Part shown: piece after piece, positions 33,846-43,178 of the stretch
How the letters are laid out: each line of letters begins with the position of its first letter
Position numbering within the stretch: the stretch's first letter is position 1
Assembly (NCBI RefSeq): GCF_020524585.1
Contig: NZ_JAIVLK010000001.1
Location: forward strand, 678,010-742,009
Source of the DNA: Celeribacter naphthalenivorans
GTDB taxonomy: Bacteria; Pseudomonadota; Alphaproteobacteria; Rhodobacterales; Rhodobacteraceae
Reading direction: 5' to 3'
DNA: 64,000 nt
Program-made: the position numbers and the translations under genes
Notes under the pieces: model-generated
The model's input: only the letters and a program-made list of their open reading frames with translations
What the model was told of the DNA's origin: nothing
Databases searched by the model: none

Positions 33846-34800
33846 TCTTCCAAGCTGGCTGGCCTCTGTCATCGCGGCGATCTATCCGGGTTTCCTCGAC
33901 ACGCCGCCCTATGTCTACGACGGCTATATCGAGGGCGATTTCACCTATGCGGCGCCGGCCTCGGGCGGGCGGATCGACACTATCGCGGTCTCTGAGGGCG
34001 ATCAGGTCGCCAAAGGCGCGCTGATTTTTGCTTTGGATGACGATCAACCCCGCGCAGCACTCCGTTCTGCCGAGGCGCAACTGGCGCAGGCCGAGGCGCA
34101 GTTTGAGAACCTCTCGACCGGCTCGCGGCAGGCGGAAACGGATGTGATCCGCGCCTCGCTCAATCAAGCCCGCGTGGCGCTCGATATTGCACAGACGCGG
34201 CTGACACGCTCGGAAACGCTTTTGGCGCGCGGGGCCACGACACAGGCCACGGTGGACGATCAACAGGCCGCCGTGGATGAGGCGCAGGCCTCCGTGACGC
34301 GGCTTGAGGCCGAATTGAAAGTGGCCGAGTTGCCCGCCCGCGATGCCGAACGGCTGGCGGCCGAAGCGGCGGTGGAGGCGGCCCGCGCGCAGGTCGATCT
34401 GGCGCGCTCCGATCTGGACGACCGCAAGGTCTACGCGCCGGTCACGGGACAGGTGGAAAAGGTGTTCTTCGAGGCGGGCGAAGTGGCCGCCAGCGGCGTG
34501 CCCGTGGTGTCGCTCTTGCCGCCGGGCCAGATGACCGCGCTGTTCTTCGTGCCCGAATATGAGCGCGCCGATCTGAGCCCCGGCGATGTGGTGGCGTTGT
34601 CTTGCGAGGGCTGTGCGCCGGGGCTGAGCGCCAAGATCACGCGGCTGGCCTCTGACCCGCAATACACGCCGCCGATCCTCTACACCAAGGCCGAACGCGG
34701 ACGGCTCGTCTACCGCATCGAGGCCGAGGTGATCGACCCGCAGGGGGTGTTGCCGGGACAGCCGATCACGGTCGATGCTTCCGCCGCAGTGAAGGAGTGA
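33838..34800 (+). CDS. HlyD/YbhG-like periplasmic adaptor of an ABC exporter
   Basis: 320 residues from the ATG at 33838 (AAAAGGAG ribosome site). A lipoyl-like half (ASGGRIDTIAVSEGDQVAKGA), a long coiled-coil hairpin (about 75-190, Ala/Glu/Gln/Arg rich) and a second lipoyl half plus beta-barrel (DRKVYAPVTGQVEKVFFEAGE) are in HlyD order. It lacks an obvious N-terminal signal or membrane anchor beyond a short hydrophobic stretch (LASVIAAIYPGF). It couples the ABC pair downstream to the outer membrane. Confidence 0.9.
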   Translation: MADLPSWLASVIAAIYPGFLDTPPYVYDGYIEGDFTYAAPASGGRIDTIAVSEGDQVAKGALIFALDDDQPRAALRSAEAQLAQAEAQFENLSTGSRQAETDVIRASLNQARVALDIAQTRLTRSETLLARGATTQATVDDQQAAVDEAQASVTRLEAELKVAELPARDAERLAAEAAVEAARAQVDLARSDLDDRKVYAPVTGQVEKVFFEAGEVAASGVPVVSLLPPGQMTALFFVPEYERADLSPGDVVALSCEGCAPGLSAKITRLASDPQYTPPILYTKAERGRLVYRIEAEVIDPQGVLPGQPITVDASAAVKE

Positions 34801-34803
34801 GCC

Positions 34804-35745
34804 ATGGACGATGTGGCTATCTCGGTCACGGGTCTGACCAAGGTCTTTGGCGACCGCAAAGTCGTGGATGACTTCGATATGGAGGTCAAAAAAGGTGCGA
34901 TTTACGGCTTTCTCGGGCCGAACGGGTCGGGCAAAACCACGACGATCCGCATGATGTGCGGGCTTTTGACGCCGGATGGCGGCGCGGGGCAGTGCCTTGG
35001 TCTCGACATTCTCAAAGAGAGCCGCGAGATCAAGAAACGCGTCGGCTACATGACGCAGAAGTTTTCGCTCTACGAAGACCTCACTATTGCCGAAAACCTC
35101 GATTTCGTCGCGCGGATGTTCGGGATGCCGGGGCGGCGGAAACTGGTCGAAGAGGCGGTGCGTGATCTCGGGCTTGAGGGCCGCGCGGGGCAATTGGCGG
35201 GCACGCTTTCGGGGGGCTGGAAACAACGCTTGGCGCTGGCCGCCTGTACGATCCACAATCCCGATCTCTTGCTTTTGGACGAGCCGACCGCCGGGGTTGA
35301 CCCCAAGGCGCGGCGGGATTTTTGGGACGAAATCAGACGTTTGGCGGCCAAAGGTGTGACGGTTCTGGTGTCCACACATTATATGGACGAGGCGGTGCAA
35401 TGCGATCACATCGCCTATATCGCCTATGGCAAAAAGCTGATCGATGGCGCCGCAGAAGACATCCCGACGACCATCGGGCTGTCGACCTATGTGGTCAAAG
35501 GTCCCGATCTGAGTGCCTTGGAAGAGCGGTTGAAACAGGAGGACGGCGCCGGGCAGGTGATCCGTTTCGGCGCGGAGCTGCATGTGTCGGGGACGGACAA
35601 GGCGGCGCTGGATGCTTTGGCGGCGCGCGAGGCGGGTGGGGACTACGATTGGCAGGCGAAAAAGGCGGGTCTTGAAGAGGCGTTTATCTATCTCATGGCG
35701 GGCGCGAAGGACAATTTCGGCGCGGCCCAGGAGGAGGTCCAATGA
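34804..35745 (+). CDS. ABC-2 type exporter ATPase (YbhF-like)
   Basis: 313 residues with one nucleotide-binding domain. Walker A is GPNGSGKTTT, the signature is the slightly unusual TLSGGWKQRLALA, Walker B is LLLLDEPTAGVDP and the H-loop is VSTHYMDEA. It is half the size of E. coli YbhF, which has two such domains in tandem. It is followed by a single permease with an ATGA overlap. Confidence 0.92.
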   Translation: MDDVAISVTGLTKVFGDRKVVDDFDMEVKKGAIYGFLGPNGSGKTTTIRMMCGLLTPDGGAGQCLGLDILKESREIKKRVGYMTQKFSLYEDLTIAENLDFVARMFGMPGRRKLVEEAVRDLGLEGRAGQLAGTLSGGWKQRLALAACTIHNPDLLLLDEPTAGVDPKARRDFWDEIRRLAAKGVTVLVSTHYMDEAVQCDHIAYIAYGKKLIDGAAEDIPTTIGLSTYVVKGPDLSALEERLKQEDGAGQVIRFGAELHVSGTDKAALDALAAREAGGDYDWQAKKAGLEEAFIYLMAGAKDNFGAAQEEVQ

Positions 35746-36878
35746 ACCGTCTGTTTTCATGGACCCGATTTCTCGGCGTGCTGATCAAGGAATTCATCCA
35801 GATGAAGCGCGACCGCGTGACCTTTGCGATGATGATCGGCATGCCGGTGATGCAGCTTTTGCTCTTTGGCTATGCCATCGACACCGATCCGCACAACCTG
35901 CCGACGTTGATCGAGGTGGCGGATGAGAGCCCCGTGGTGCGCAGCCTGACGGCGGCGATGGACACCTCGGATTACTTTGATTTCATTGGCATTGTGACCT
36001 CTGAGTTAGAGAGCGCCGAGGCGTTGAAAGACGGCACGGCGACGGTGATCCTGACCGTGCCGCCGGGCTTCGAACGCGACATGATCCGGGGGCTGAGCCC
36101 GGAAATTTTGCTGACCGTCGATGCCTCCGATCCGGTGGCGGCGGGCGGTGCGATTGGCGCGATGAACGGCGTGGTCGAGACGGCGATGAAACAGAGCCTC
36201 TCGGGGCCTTTGTCCTTCGCAGCAGGCTCCGAGCCGCCGTTCGAGCTTGTGGTGCACCGGGCGTTCAATCCGTCGGAGGAAACCTCGATCAACATCGTGC
36301 CGGGGCTTTTGGCGGTGATCCTGTCGATGACGATGATCCTGATCACGGCGGTGGCCATCGTGCGCGAGACGGAAAAAGGCACGATGGAAAGCCTGATCGC
36401 CACGCCTGTGACCGCCGCCGAGGTGATGCTGGGCAAGATTTTGCCCTATGTTTTCGTAGGATACGTGCAAACCTTCGTGTTTCTGATCGCCGCGCGGGTG
36501 CTGTTCAATGTGCCGTTCTCGGGTTCGTTTCTGGCGTTTTTTCTGGGCTTTAACCTCTATATCATCGTCAATCTCGCCATCGGATTTCTGGTCTCGACCG
36601 TGGCCCGGACCCAGATGCAGGCGATGCAGCTGTCATTTTTCACCATCCTGCCGACGGTTCTTTTGTCCGGCTTCATGTTCCCGTTTTCCGCCATGCCCGG
36701 CTGGGCGCAGAGCCTCGGCACGGCGATTCCCGCAACGCATTTCCTGCGCCTCGTGCGCAAGGTGATGCTCAAGGGCGGGGGGCTGCCGGAGGTGGCCGGC
36801 AATATGATGGCGATTGTCGTGATCCTTGTGGTGGTCGTGGCGATTGCTTTGCGACGCTATCGTCAAACGCTTGACTGA
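35742..36878 (+). CDS. ABC-2 type exporter permease (YbhS/YbhR-like)
   Basis: 378 residues. One N-terminal helix (VTFAMMIGMPVMQLLLFGYAI) precedes a large periplasmic domain (about 45-175) and a C-terminal block of five helices, the ABC-2 exporter plan. E. coli has two such permeases (YbhS and YbhR); here a single gene suggests a homodimer. It ends the operon. No terminator hairpin is obvious directly after it. Confidence 0.9.
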   Translation: MNRLFSWTRFLGVLIKEFIQMKRDRVTFAMMIGMPVMQLLLFGYAIDTDPHNLPTLIEVADESPVVRSLTAAMDTSDYFDFIGIVTSELESAEALKDGTATVILTVPPGFERDMIRGLSPEILLTVDASDPVAAGGAIGAMNGVVETAMKQSLSGPLSFAAGSEPPFELVVHRAFNPSEETSINIVPGLLAVILSMTMILITAVAIVRETEKGTMESLIATPVTAAEVMLGKILPYVFVGYVQTFVFLIAARVLFNVPFSGSFLAFFLGFNLYIIVNLAIGFLVSTVARTQMQAMQLSFFTILPTVLLSGFMFPFSAMPGWAQSLGTAIPATHFLRLVRKVMLKGGGLPEVAGNMMAIVVILVVVVAIALRRYRQTLD

Positions 36879-36966
36879 AAAGCGAAAACGAGAGGGTCAT
36901 GCGGTTTTCGCAGGCCCTCTGACGCCTCTGTCATATTCCTATTAAAACAATCAGGATTGACATATC

Positions 36967-36981
36967 TGACCAAAGAAGTCA
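36967..36981. promoter_or_regulatory. TGA-N9-TCA iron-type regulatory box
   Basis: TGACCAAAGAAGTCA matches the TGA-N9-TCA form of the RirA iron-Rhodo-box exactly and is nearly symmetric. A TTGACA hexamer lies just upstream (36957). It precedes the imelysin-bfd-bfr operon, so iron control fits the genes served. Confidence 0.55.
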
Positions 36982-37077
36982 GTTAATCCCTTATATAGTG
37001 TCAGGCGTGTCACCGCGCGCAGATTGGAAGGCCCCGCCGTTAGGACCAAGGTGGGGGAGACAGAGGGACAAGACCAC

Positions 37078-38331
37078 ATGAAACGTATGATGACGGCCAT
37101 GATCGCAGCCACACTTCCGGCCGCCGCTTTTGCGGGCGAAGCCGAAGTGGTGAGCACCTACGCCGATATGGCCCACGCCGTCTATGGCGACAGCCTGATC
37201 AAGGCGCAGGAATTGGACGCCGCCATCGCGGATTTCGTCGCGTCCCCCTCCGACGTGACGCTGGCTGCTGCCAAAGCCGCGTGGATCGAGGCCCGCGTGC
37301 CCTATCAGCAATCCGAGGTCTTCCGCTTCGGCAACCCGATTGTCGATGACTGGGAAGGCAAGGTGAACGCTTGGCCGCTTGATGAGGGGCTGATCGACTA
37401 TGTGGATGGCTCTTACGGTGGTGCGACCGACGAGAACCCGCTGGCGGCCCTGAACGTCATCGCCACGCCGTCTTTCGAGCTGTCGGGCGAAACCGTGGAC
37501 GCCTCCGCGATCACGCCCGAGTTTCTCGCCGAGACGCTGCACGAGGCCGATGAGGTCGAGGCCAATGTGGCGACCGGCTATCACGCCATCGAATTCCTGC
37601 TCTGGGGGCAGGACCTGAACGGCACCGATCACGGCGCGGGCGCACGTCCTTACACCGATTACCTGACCGGCGACAACTGCACCGGCGGCAATTGTGACCG
37701 CCGCGCCGAATACCTCGTCTCCGCGACCAAACTTTTGGTTTCCGATCTGGAATATATGGAAGCACAATGGGCCGAAGGCGGCGACGCGCGCGCAGCTGTC
37801 GTGAGCGATCCGGCGGCGGGCATCACCGCGATGCTCACCGGTATGGGCTCGCTGTCTTACGGCGAACAGGCGGGCGAGCGCATGAAGCTTGGCGTCATGC
37901 TGAACGACCCCGAAGAAGAGCACGATTGCTTCTCCGACAACACCCACAACTCGCACTTCTATGACGGCATGGGCATTCACAACGTCTATTTCGGCAAATA
38001 CATGCGCGTCGATGGCACGCAGGTGAAAGGCGAGAGCCTCGCCAGCCTTTTGGCCGAGAAAGACGCTGGCCTCGCGAACGATCTGGGCCACGCGCTGAAC
38101 CACACGATGGTTGAGTTGGGCCAGATCAAGGCGGCAGCAGAAGCCGGGTTCTCCTACGACCAGATGCTGGCACGCGGCAATGAAGCGGGCGAAGAGCTGA
38201 TCATGTCCGCCGTGGACGCGCTTGTTGCCCAGACCCGCGAGATCGAGCGCGCCGTGACTGTGCTCTCGGCCACCGAGATCGAGGTCGAAGGCTCTGACAG
38301 CCTCGACAACCCGGACGCTGTTTTCCAGTAA
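37078..38331 (+). CDS. Imelysin-family periplasmic iron-uptake protein (IrpA/EfeO M75-like)
   Basis: 417 residues from the ATG at 37078. A Sec signal (MTAMIAATLPAAAFAG) is followed by two imelysin repeats rich in helices. The family GxHxxE motif, the putative metal site, is at 167-172 (GYHAIEFLLWG). Imelysins occur in iron acquisition loci and are thought to bind iron in the periplasm; the peptidase activity once suggested for them is doubtful. It heads a group with bacterioferritin genes. Confidence 0.92.
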   Translation: MKRMMTAMIAATLPAAAFAGEAEVVSTYADMAHAVYGDSLIKAQELDAAIADFVASPSDVTLAAAKAAWIEARVPYQQSEVFRFGNPIVDDWEGKVNAWPLDEGLIDYVDGSYGGATDENPLAALNVIATPSFELSGETVDASAITPEFLAETLHEADEVEANVATGYHAIEFLLWGQDLNGTDHGAGARPYTDYLTGDNCTGGNCDRRAEYLVSATKLLVSDLEYMEAQWAEGGDARAAVVSDPAAGITAMLTGMGSLSYGEQAGERMKLGVMLNDPEEEHDCFSDNTHNSHFYDGMGIHNVYFGKYMRVDGTQVKGESLASLLAEKDAGLANDLGHALNHTMVELGQIKAAAEAGFSYDQMLARGNEAGEELIMSAVDALVAQTREIERAVTVLSATEIEVEGSDSLDNPDAVFQ

Positions 38332-38344
38332 ATACGAGAGAGGT

Positions 38345-38365
38345 GGCCCTTGCGAAGGGCCGCCT
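38345..38365 (+). terminator. Intercistronic hairpin after the imelysin gene
   Basis: GGCCCTT-gcg-AAGGGCC with only a short, interrupted T run afterwards. It may attenuate or stabilise the transcript between imelysin and bfd. Confidence 0.4.
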
Positions 38366-38391
38366 TTTCCACTCCAACGAGAGCCGAGATC

Positions 38392-38628
38392 ATGATCGTC
38401 TGTTCCTGCAATGCCATCACCGACCGCGACATCCATGCCGCCATCGACTGGATGCGGGCCTCGGACCCTGAGACGATCATCACCCCGGGCAAAGTCTACC
38501 GCGCTTTGGGGAAAACCCCCGATTGCGGCGGCTGCATGTCGCTTTTCCTTTCCTCTATGCGTCAGAATGATAACCTCAAGGTGCCTGCCGAATTGCGCGG
38601 GCTGAAAGACCACCGCAAGAGAGGATAA
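38392..38628 (+). CDS. bfd: Bacterioferritin-associated ferredoxin Bfd
   Basis: 78 residues. The [2Fe-2S] ligands are Cys4, Cys6, Cys45 and Cys48 (VCSCNAIT and DCGGCM), the BFD pattern. Bfd reduces the ferric core of bacterioferritin so that iron can be released. The C-terminal tail ([16 protein letters not shown]) is a little longer than in the 64-residue E. coli protein. It lies four bases upstream of bfr. Confidence 0.92.
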   Translation: MIVCSCNAITDRDIHAAIDWMRASDPETIITPGKVYRALGKTPDCGGCMSLFLSSMRQNDNLKVPAELRGLKDHRKRG

Positions 38629-38632
38629 TTCC

Positions 38633-39118
38633 ATGAAAGGCGACGCCAAGGTCATTGAGTACCTGAACGCAGCACTCCGGTCCGAACTGACAGCCGTTTC
38701 TCAATATTGGCTGCACTACCGACTTCAGGCCGATTGGGGTCTGGCGAAGATGGCCAAGAAATCGCGCGAGGAAAGCATCGAAGAGATGAACCACGCCGAC
38801 AAGCTGATCGACCGGATCATCTTTCTCGAAGGCCACCCGAATTTGCAAAAGCTCGACCCCCTGCGGATCGGCGAAACCCCGAAAGAAACGCTCGAGGCGG
38901 ATCTCGCTGGCGAGCATGACGCGCTGACACTCTACAATGAGGCGCGCAGCTATTGTGAATCTGTCGGCGACCATGTGTCGAAATCGCTGTTCGAAGAGTT
39001 GATCGCCGACGAGGAAGGCCATGTTGATTTTCTCGAAACCCAGCTCGACCTCTACGCCCGTCTTGGCGAGCAAGGCTATGCGCTGCTCAATGCAGCTTCG
39101 ATGGACGAAGCCGAGTAA
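38633..39118 (+). CDS. bfr: Bacterioferritin Bfr
   Basis: 161 residues. The ferroxidase and haem residues are in their usual places: Glu18, Tyr25, Glu51, the haem-ligand Met52 and His54 (EEMNHAD), with the second-site Glu and His in GEHD and DEEGHVD. It forms the 24-mer iron store with haem b between subunits. Bfd directly upstream is its reductase. The 3' end overlaps the start of the di-heme oxidoreductase gene. Confidence 0.96.
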   Translation: MKGDAKVIEYLNAALRSELTAVSQYWLHYRLQADWGLAKMAKKSREESIEEMNHADKLIDRIIFLEGHPNLQKLDPLRIGETPKETLEADLAGEHDALTLYNEARSYCESVGDHVSKSLFEELIADEEGHVDFLETQLDLYARLGEQGYALLNAASMDEAE

Positions 39119-40664
39119 GGCCTCTTTGCTTTTGGCCCTGTCCCTTATGGGGCAGGGTGCCTTTGGCGACCAACTCCCGATAACTGACCTGCATCTGTCC
39201 ACCGTGCCTCGCACGGAGGCCGAGCGCGCGCGGATTGCCGCCGTCATCGCACCCGCAACGGATTTTACCAAAGCCGAAGCCTTCGAGGCCAACCAAGGCG
39301 GCGCGGGCACTGTTGCCGATCCGGGCGATGACACGGCCTTCACCTTGCCGCCCGCGACGCTGCCCTTTGAGAAGAAACTGGATTTCGAACTGGGCAATGC
39401 GCTCTTTGCCAAGCTCTGGGTCTCCTCGCCGTCCTCCACCAAGGCCTCCGACGGCTTGGGGCCGCTTTATAATGCGCGCTCCTGCCAGCGTTGCCACGTC
39501 AACGACGGGCGCGGCCATCCGCCCGAGCACGCAGAGGACGACCGCACCTCGATGTTCCTGCGCCTCTCCGTGCCAGCAGGTGACGCGCCTCTGAGCGCGC
39601 TTGAGGCCTATCTGGCGCAACTCGACGGAGGCAAGGCCACGCCACGCACGCGTCCCGTGCCGGGCTATGGCGGCCAGTTACAAGACCTGGCGCTGGTCGG
39701 TTTCGCCCCCGAAGGCCGGATGGAGATTGCCTATCAGGACATCCCCGTCACACTCGCGGGCGGTGAGGTCGTCACCCTGCGTCAGCCGACCTATAGCATC
39801 AGCAATCCGGGCTACGGGCCTCTGCCCGACGACCTGCAAACTTCCCCCCGGATCGCCAACCCGATGATCGGGCTGGGGCTTTTGGAGGCGATTCCCTCCG
39901 CAGACATTCTCGCACTGGCCGACCCCGAGGATCGTGACGGTGACGGCATCTCCGGGCGGCCCAACCTGGTCTGGTCACGGCATTTTGATGCCCCCATGTT
40001 GGGGCGGTTTGGCTGGAAAGCCGGTGAGCCGACGGTCGAGGAACAATCCGCTGCGGCCTTTCACGGCGACATCGGCATTTCCTCTCCGCTCTTTCCTGCG
40101 CCTGCGGGCGATTGCACGGCGGAACAGGTGGACTGCCTCGCGGCTCCCCATGGCGCAGGTGACGCGCGCGGCGATGAGATCGACCAGACCGGCATGGATT
40201 TGGTGACGTTTTACGCGAGAAACCTCGCGGTGCCCATGCGTCGCGACGTGGATGATCCCGAGGTCCTGCGCGGCAAAGAGATGTTTTCCGAGGCCGGATG
40301 CGCCGCCTGCCATACCCCGAAACACGTCACCGCCCGGCTCACCGAGGGGGAGGACGCCCCGCGCTCGTTCCAGCTGATTTGGCCCTACACCGACCTGTTG
40401 CTGCACGATATGGGCGAGGGGCTGGCCGATCATCGCCCGGAACATCGCGCCACCGGCCGGGAGTGGCGCACGGCGCCTTTGTGGGGGATCGGTTTGACGG
40501 CGCGCGTTTCAGGGCCTACGAGCTATCTTCATGACGGACGTGCGCGCACGCTCTTGGAAGCGGTGCTTTGGCATGGCGGCGAGGCCCAAGGGGCCCGCGA
40601 CGCCGTGGTGGAGATGCCGCCCGAAGATCGCGCCGCGCTCATTCGTTTTCTCGAAAGCCTCTAG
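39090..40664 (+). CDS. Di-heme c-type oxidoreductase (thiol oxidoreductase-like, DHOR)
   Basis: 524 residues if started at the ATG at 39090, which gives a signal peptide ending GQGAFG; the start is uncertain because it overlaps bfr by 29 bp. Two haem c sites are visible: CQRCH at 132-136 and CAACH near residue 409. The family (DUF1111) is regularly found with imelysins in iron-related loci and is distantly MauG-like. It is presumably periplasmic and redox active on iron or on the imelysin partner. Confidence 0.87.
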   Translation: MQLRWTKPSKASLLLALSLMGQGAFGDQLPITDLHLSTVPRTEAERARIAAVIAPATDFTKAEAFEANQGGAGTVADPGDDTAFTLPPATLPFEKKLDFELGNALFAKLWVSSPSSTKASDGLGPLYNARSCQRCHVNDGRGHPPEHAEDDRTSMFLRLSVPAGDAPLSALEAYLAQLDGGKATPRTRPVPGYGGQLQDLALVGFAPEGRMEIAYQDIPVTLAGGEVVTLRQPTYSISNPGYGPLPDDLQTSPRIANPMIGLGLLEAIPSADILALADPEDRDGDGISGRPNLVWSRHFDAPMLGRFGWKAGEPTVEEQSAAAFHGDIGISSPLFPAPAGDCTAEQVDCLAAPHGAGDARGDEIDQTGMDLVTFYARNLAVPMRRDVDDPEVLRGKEMFSEAGCAACHTPKHVTARLTEGEDAPRSFQLIWPYTDLLLHDMGEGLADHRPEHRATGREWRTAPLWGIGLTARVSGPTSYLHDGRARTLLEAVLWHGGEAQGARDAVVEMPPEDRAALIRFLESL

Positions 40665-40686
40665 GAGGCCCACCACAGGAGTTCAC

Positions 40687-41721
40687 ATGCGTCATCTCTC
40701 CGCCTTTTGCGTCTCGCTTGGTCTCTCGCTTGCCCTGTCTGTTCCGCTCGCGCCCGCGATGGCCGCGCCTTTGGACGAGGCGCTGAGCCGCGCGGTGAAC
40801 CAGCACACCATTCCAGCGGTTGATCGTTTCGATGTCGCGACGGCATTTCTGGCGGATGTGACGGAGGCCAATTGCCTGCCGGGCAATGTGAAACCCGCCT
40901 ATGACGTGGCTTTTGATGCTTGGATGGGCCTGCAACATCTGCACATGGGGCCAATTGAGAAAAACGGCCGCATCCTCGCCATCGCCTTTTGGCCCGACAA
41001 AAAGGGCATGATCCCGCGCACGCTCTCGGGCTATATCGCGGATCAGGACCCGGTGGTCGAGACGCCCGAGGCCTTCGCCGACGCCTCCATCGCCGTGCGC
41101 GGTCTCTTTGCGCTGGAATATATGCTCTTTGACGATCAGTTCGACGGTTATGCCGAGGACAGCTATTCCTGCCACCTCGTCCAAGCCATCACCCACGACT
41201 TGCACCGCATGGCCGCAGAGATCAAAGCCGAATGGAACGCGCCCGATGGGTTCGCCCAGACGCTCTTGATGGCCGGGGAGGCGCCTCAGCCGCTCTATCT
41301 GTCGCAAGAGGAAAGCGTTCAGGCGCTTTACACTATGTTGATGGCGTCTTTGGAAAACACCAAGGATCAGCGCATCGGGCGGCCCATCGGCACTTTTGAC
41401 AAACCGCGTCCCGAACGCGCCGAGGCGCGCCGTTCTGGCCGCTCCGAGCGCAATGTGATCCTGCAACTCGAAGCCGCCCGCGATCTGGCGCGCAATCTGG
41501 CGCCGGGCGAGATGCCGCTTTCGGAGGAGGCTTTCGCGAAAACCATCGCTCTCACGGAGGCGCTGAATGATCCGTCTTTCGCGGGTGCGGGCGATCCGAT
41601 GGGGCGGTTGAAGATCGAGATCATCGGCCAGAATATCACCGGACTCATGGGCAATCTCGCCAATGAGGTCGGCGCCCCCCTGGGGGTCTCCGCCGGGTTC
41701 AATTCCTCTGATGGCGACTAA
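40687..41721 (+). CDS. Second imelysin-family protein
   Basis: 344 residues from the ATG at 40687. The Sec signal ends APAMA. The mature part is helical and imelysin-like, with ALEYMLFDDQF in the position where the first imelysin has its GxHxxE segment, so the His of that motif appears replaced. It may thus have a different ligand. It is flanked by the di-heme oxidoreductase and the DUF1513 gene, a known imelysin-locus order. Confidence 0.85.
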   Translation: MRHLSAFCVSLGLSLALSVPLAPAMAAPLDEALSRAVNQHTIPAVDRFDVATAFLADVTEANCLPGNVKPAYDVAFDAWMGLQHLHMGPIEKNGRILAIAFWPDKKGMIPRTLSGYIADQDPVVETPEAFADASIAVRGLFALEYMLFDDQFDGYAEDSYSCHLVQAITHDLHRMAAEIKAEWNAPDGFAQTLLMAGEAPQPLYLSQEESVQALYTMLMASLENTKDQRIGRPIGTFDKPRPERAEARRSGRSERNVILQLEAARDLARNLAPGEMPLSEEAFAKTIALTEALNDPSFAGAGDPMGRLKIEIIGQNITGLMGNLANEVGAPLGVSAGFNSSDGD

Positions 41722-41779
41722 GGGCGGCGATTGAACATCGCCGTTTCCTCAATAAAAACAAGAAACTGGAAATATTCCT

Positions 41780-42871
41780 ATGAGCACACGTCGTAACTTT
41801 CTCAAGGCGGCTCTGGCCGCAACTCTCGTGCCCCGTCTGAGCTGGGCCGATGCCGGATCGCCCGCCTTTCTTGGTGCGGCCAAGGACACCAATGGCGATT
41901 ATGCCCTCTATGGCTTGGACGCGGCGGCGCAGATTCTGTTCCGCGCGCCTTTGCCCGCCCGTGGCCACGCCGCCGCCGCTCACCCGACCAAGCCTGAGGC
42001 GGTGGCTTTCGCGCGTCGTCCCGGCACCTTCGCCGTGGTGGTGAACTGTGCCACCGGCAAGATCACCCATCGGCTGGATGCCCCCGAGGGGCGGCATTTC
42101 ATGGGGCATGGGTTGTTCGTGAACGACGGCGCGCTTTTGGTGACGCCGGAGAACAATTACGCCGAGAAAAAGGGCGTTTTGGGCATTTGGGACCGCGCCA
42201 AGAACTATGCCCGGGTTGGCGAAGTCGCCACGCATGGCATCGGCCCGCACGACATCCGCGCACTGTCTGATGGCACTTTGGTGGTCGCCAATGGCGGCAT
42301 CTTTACCCACCCGGATATTGGCGAGGGGCGGCAAAAGCTCAACATTGACGAGATGGAGCCTTCGCTTGCCTATCTCTCTGCGAGTTTTGCCCTCGAAGAG
42401 AAACTGGTTCTGGCGCCTGAGTTGCATCAGAACTCGATCCGCCACCTCGCGATCGGTGCGGACGATCAGGTGGCTTTTGCCATGCAGTGGGAAGGCGATG
42501 AGACGGAGGTGGTGCCCCTGATCGGGTTGCATCGCCGCGGCGAGGAGGTGCGTTTGCCGGAGGCCGATTTGGCCGAGCAATATGCGATGAAGGGCTACGC
42601 GGGCTCGATTGCCTTTGCGGGCGATGGGTCCGAAGTGGCGATCACCTCACCGCGCGGCGGTCGGATGCATCGTTTTGCGCCCGATGGCTCTTTCTTGGGC
42701 GCCGTGCTGCGTGGTGATATTTGCGGGCTGGCGCCGATGGGAGAGGGCTATCTCGGCTCCGATGGCTTTGGCGCGCTTTTGGCCCTCAAAGAGGGCATGT
42801 CGCCTCTGAACGCCGTGCCGGGTCTGGCCTGGGACAACCACCTGGTGGCTTTGCCGTCTTTGGTGGCGTGA
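41780..42871 (+). CDS. DUF1513 periplasmic beta-propeller-like protein, Tat signal
   Basis: 363 residues. The N-terminus has a twin-arginine motif (STRRNFLKAALAATLV). The rest has repeated short beta-strand patterns (for example RGHAAAAHPTKPEAVAFARRPGTF), consistent with a propeller. DUF1513 proteins accompany imelysins and di-heme oxidoreductases in iron loci. Their biochemical role is not known. Confidence 0.88.
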   Translation: MSTRRNFLKAALAATLVPRLSWADAGSPAFLGAAKDTNGDYALYGLDAAAQILFRAPLPARGHAAAAHPTKPEAVAFARRPGTFAVVVNCATGKITHRLDAPEGRHFMGHGLFVNDGALLVTPENNYAEKKGVLGIWDRAKNYARVGEVATHGIGPHDIRALSDGTLVVANGGIFTHPDIGEGRQKLNIDEMEPSLAYLSASFALEEKLVLAPELHQNSIRHLAIGADDQVAFAMQWEGDETEVVPLIGLHRRGEEVRLPEADLAEQYAMKGYAGSIAFAGDGSEVAITSPRGGRMHRFAPDGSFLGAVLRGDICGLAPMGEGYLGSDGFGALLALKEGMSPLNAVPGLAWDNHLVALPSLVA

Positions 42872-43178
42872 CCTGTCATGTAATCACAGGTCGATAAAAT
42901 TTTGCGAAAATTTTGTCTAAATTTGAGGCAAAGCGGCAACACCTCTGATTTTGTCGCTTTGCCCAATAGGGTTATCAGAGTGTGAATTAAGAATAAGTAG
43001 CTGTTTTTATATGGTTTTATATCCCGTGTTTGGCGCGTATTCACAGCCGCTTGCCAAGAAGGTGAGCGCTGAATTCCGCGACAGGTCCCGGGTGCTCTTG
43101 CAGCCCCCCCGGTCCGCTACTAAGACTTGGGTAACACTTCCGCGCTAACACATCAGATGAAGCAACAGGCAGGGCCCG
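42872..43178. other. Intergenic region before clpP
   Basis: The hairpin ACCTGT-N9-ACAGGT (42871-42891) directly after DUF1513, followed by alternating A4T4 blocks, is a weak terminator candidate. The rest should carry the clpP promoter. I see no gene. Confidence 0.5.

Noticed and set aside
33757..35760. 667-codon minus-strand frame
   Set aside because: Antisense to the HlyD and ABC ATPase genes, which carry all expected motifs.
36991..38655. 554-codon minus-strand frame
   Set aside because: Antisense to the imelysin and bfd genes; no recognisable domain.
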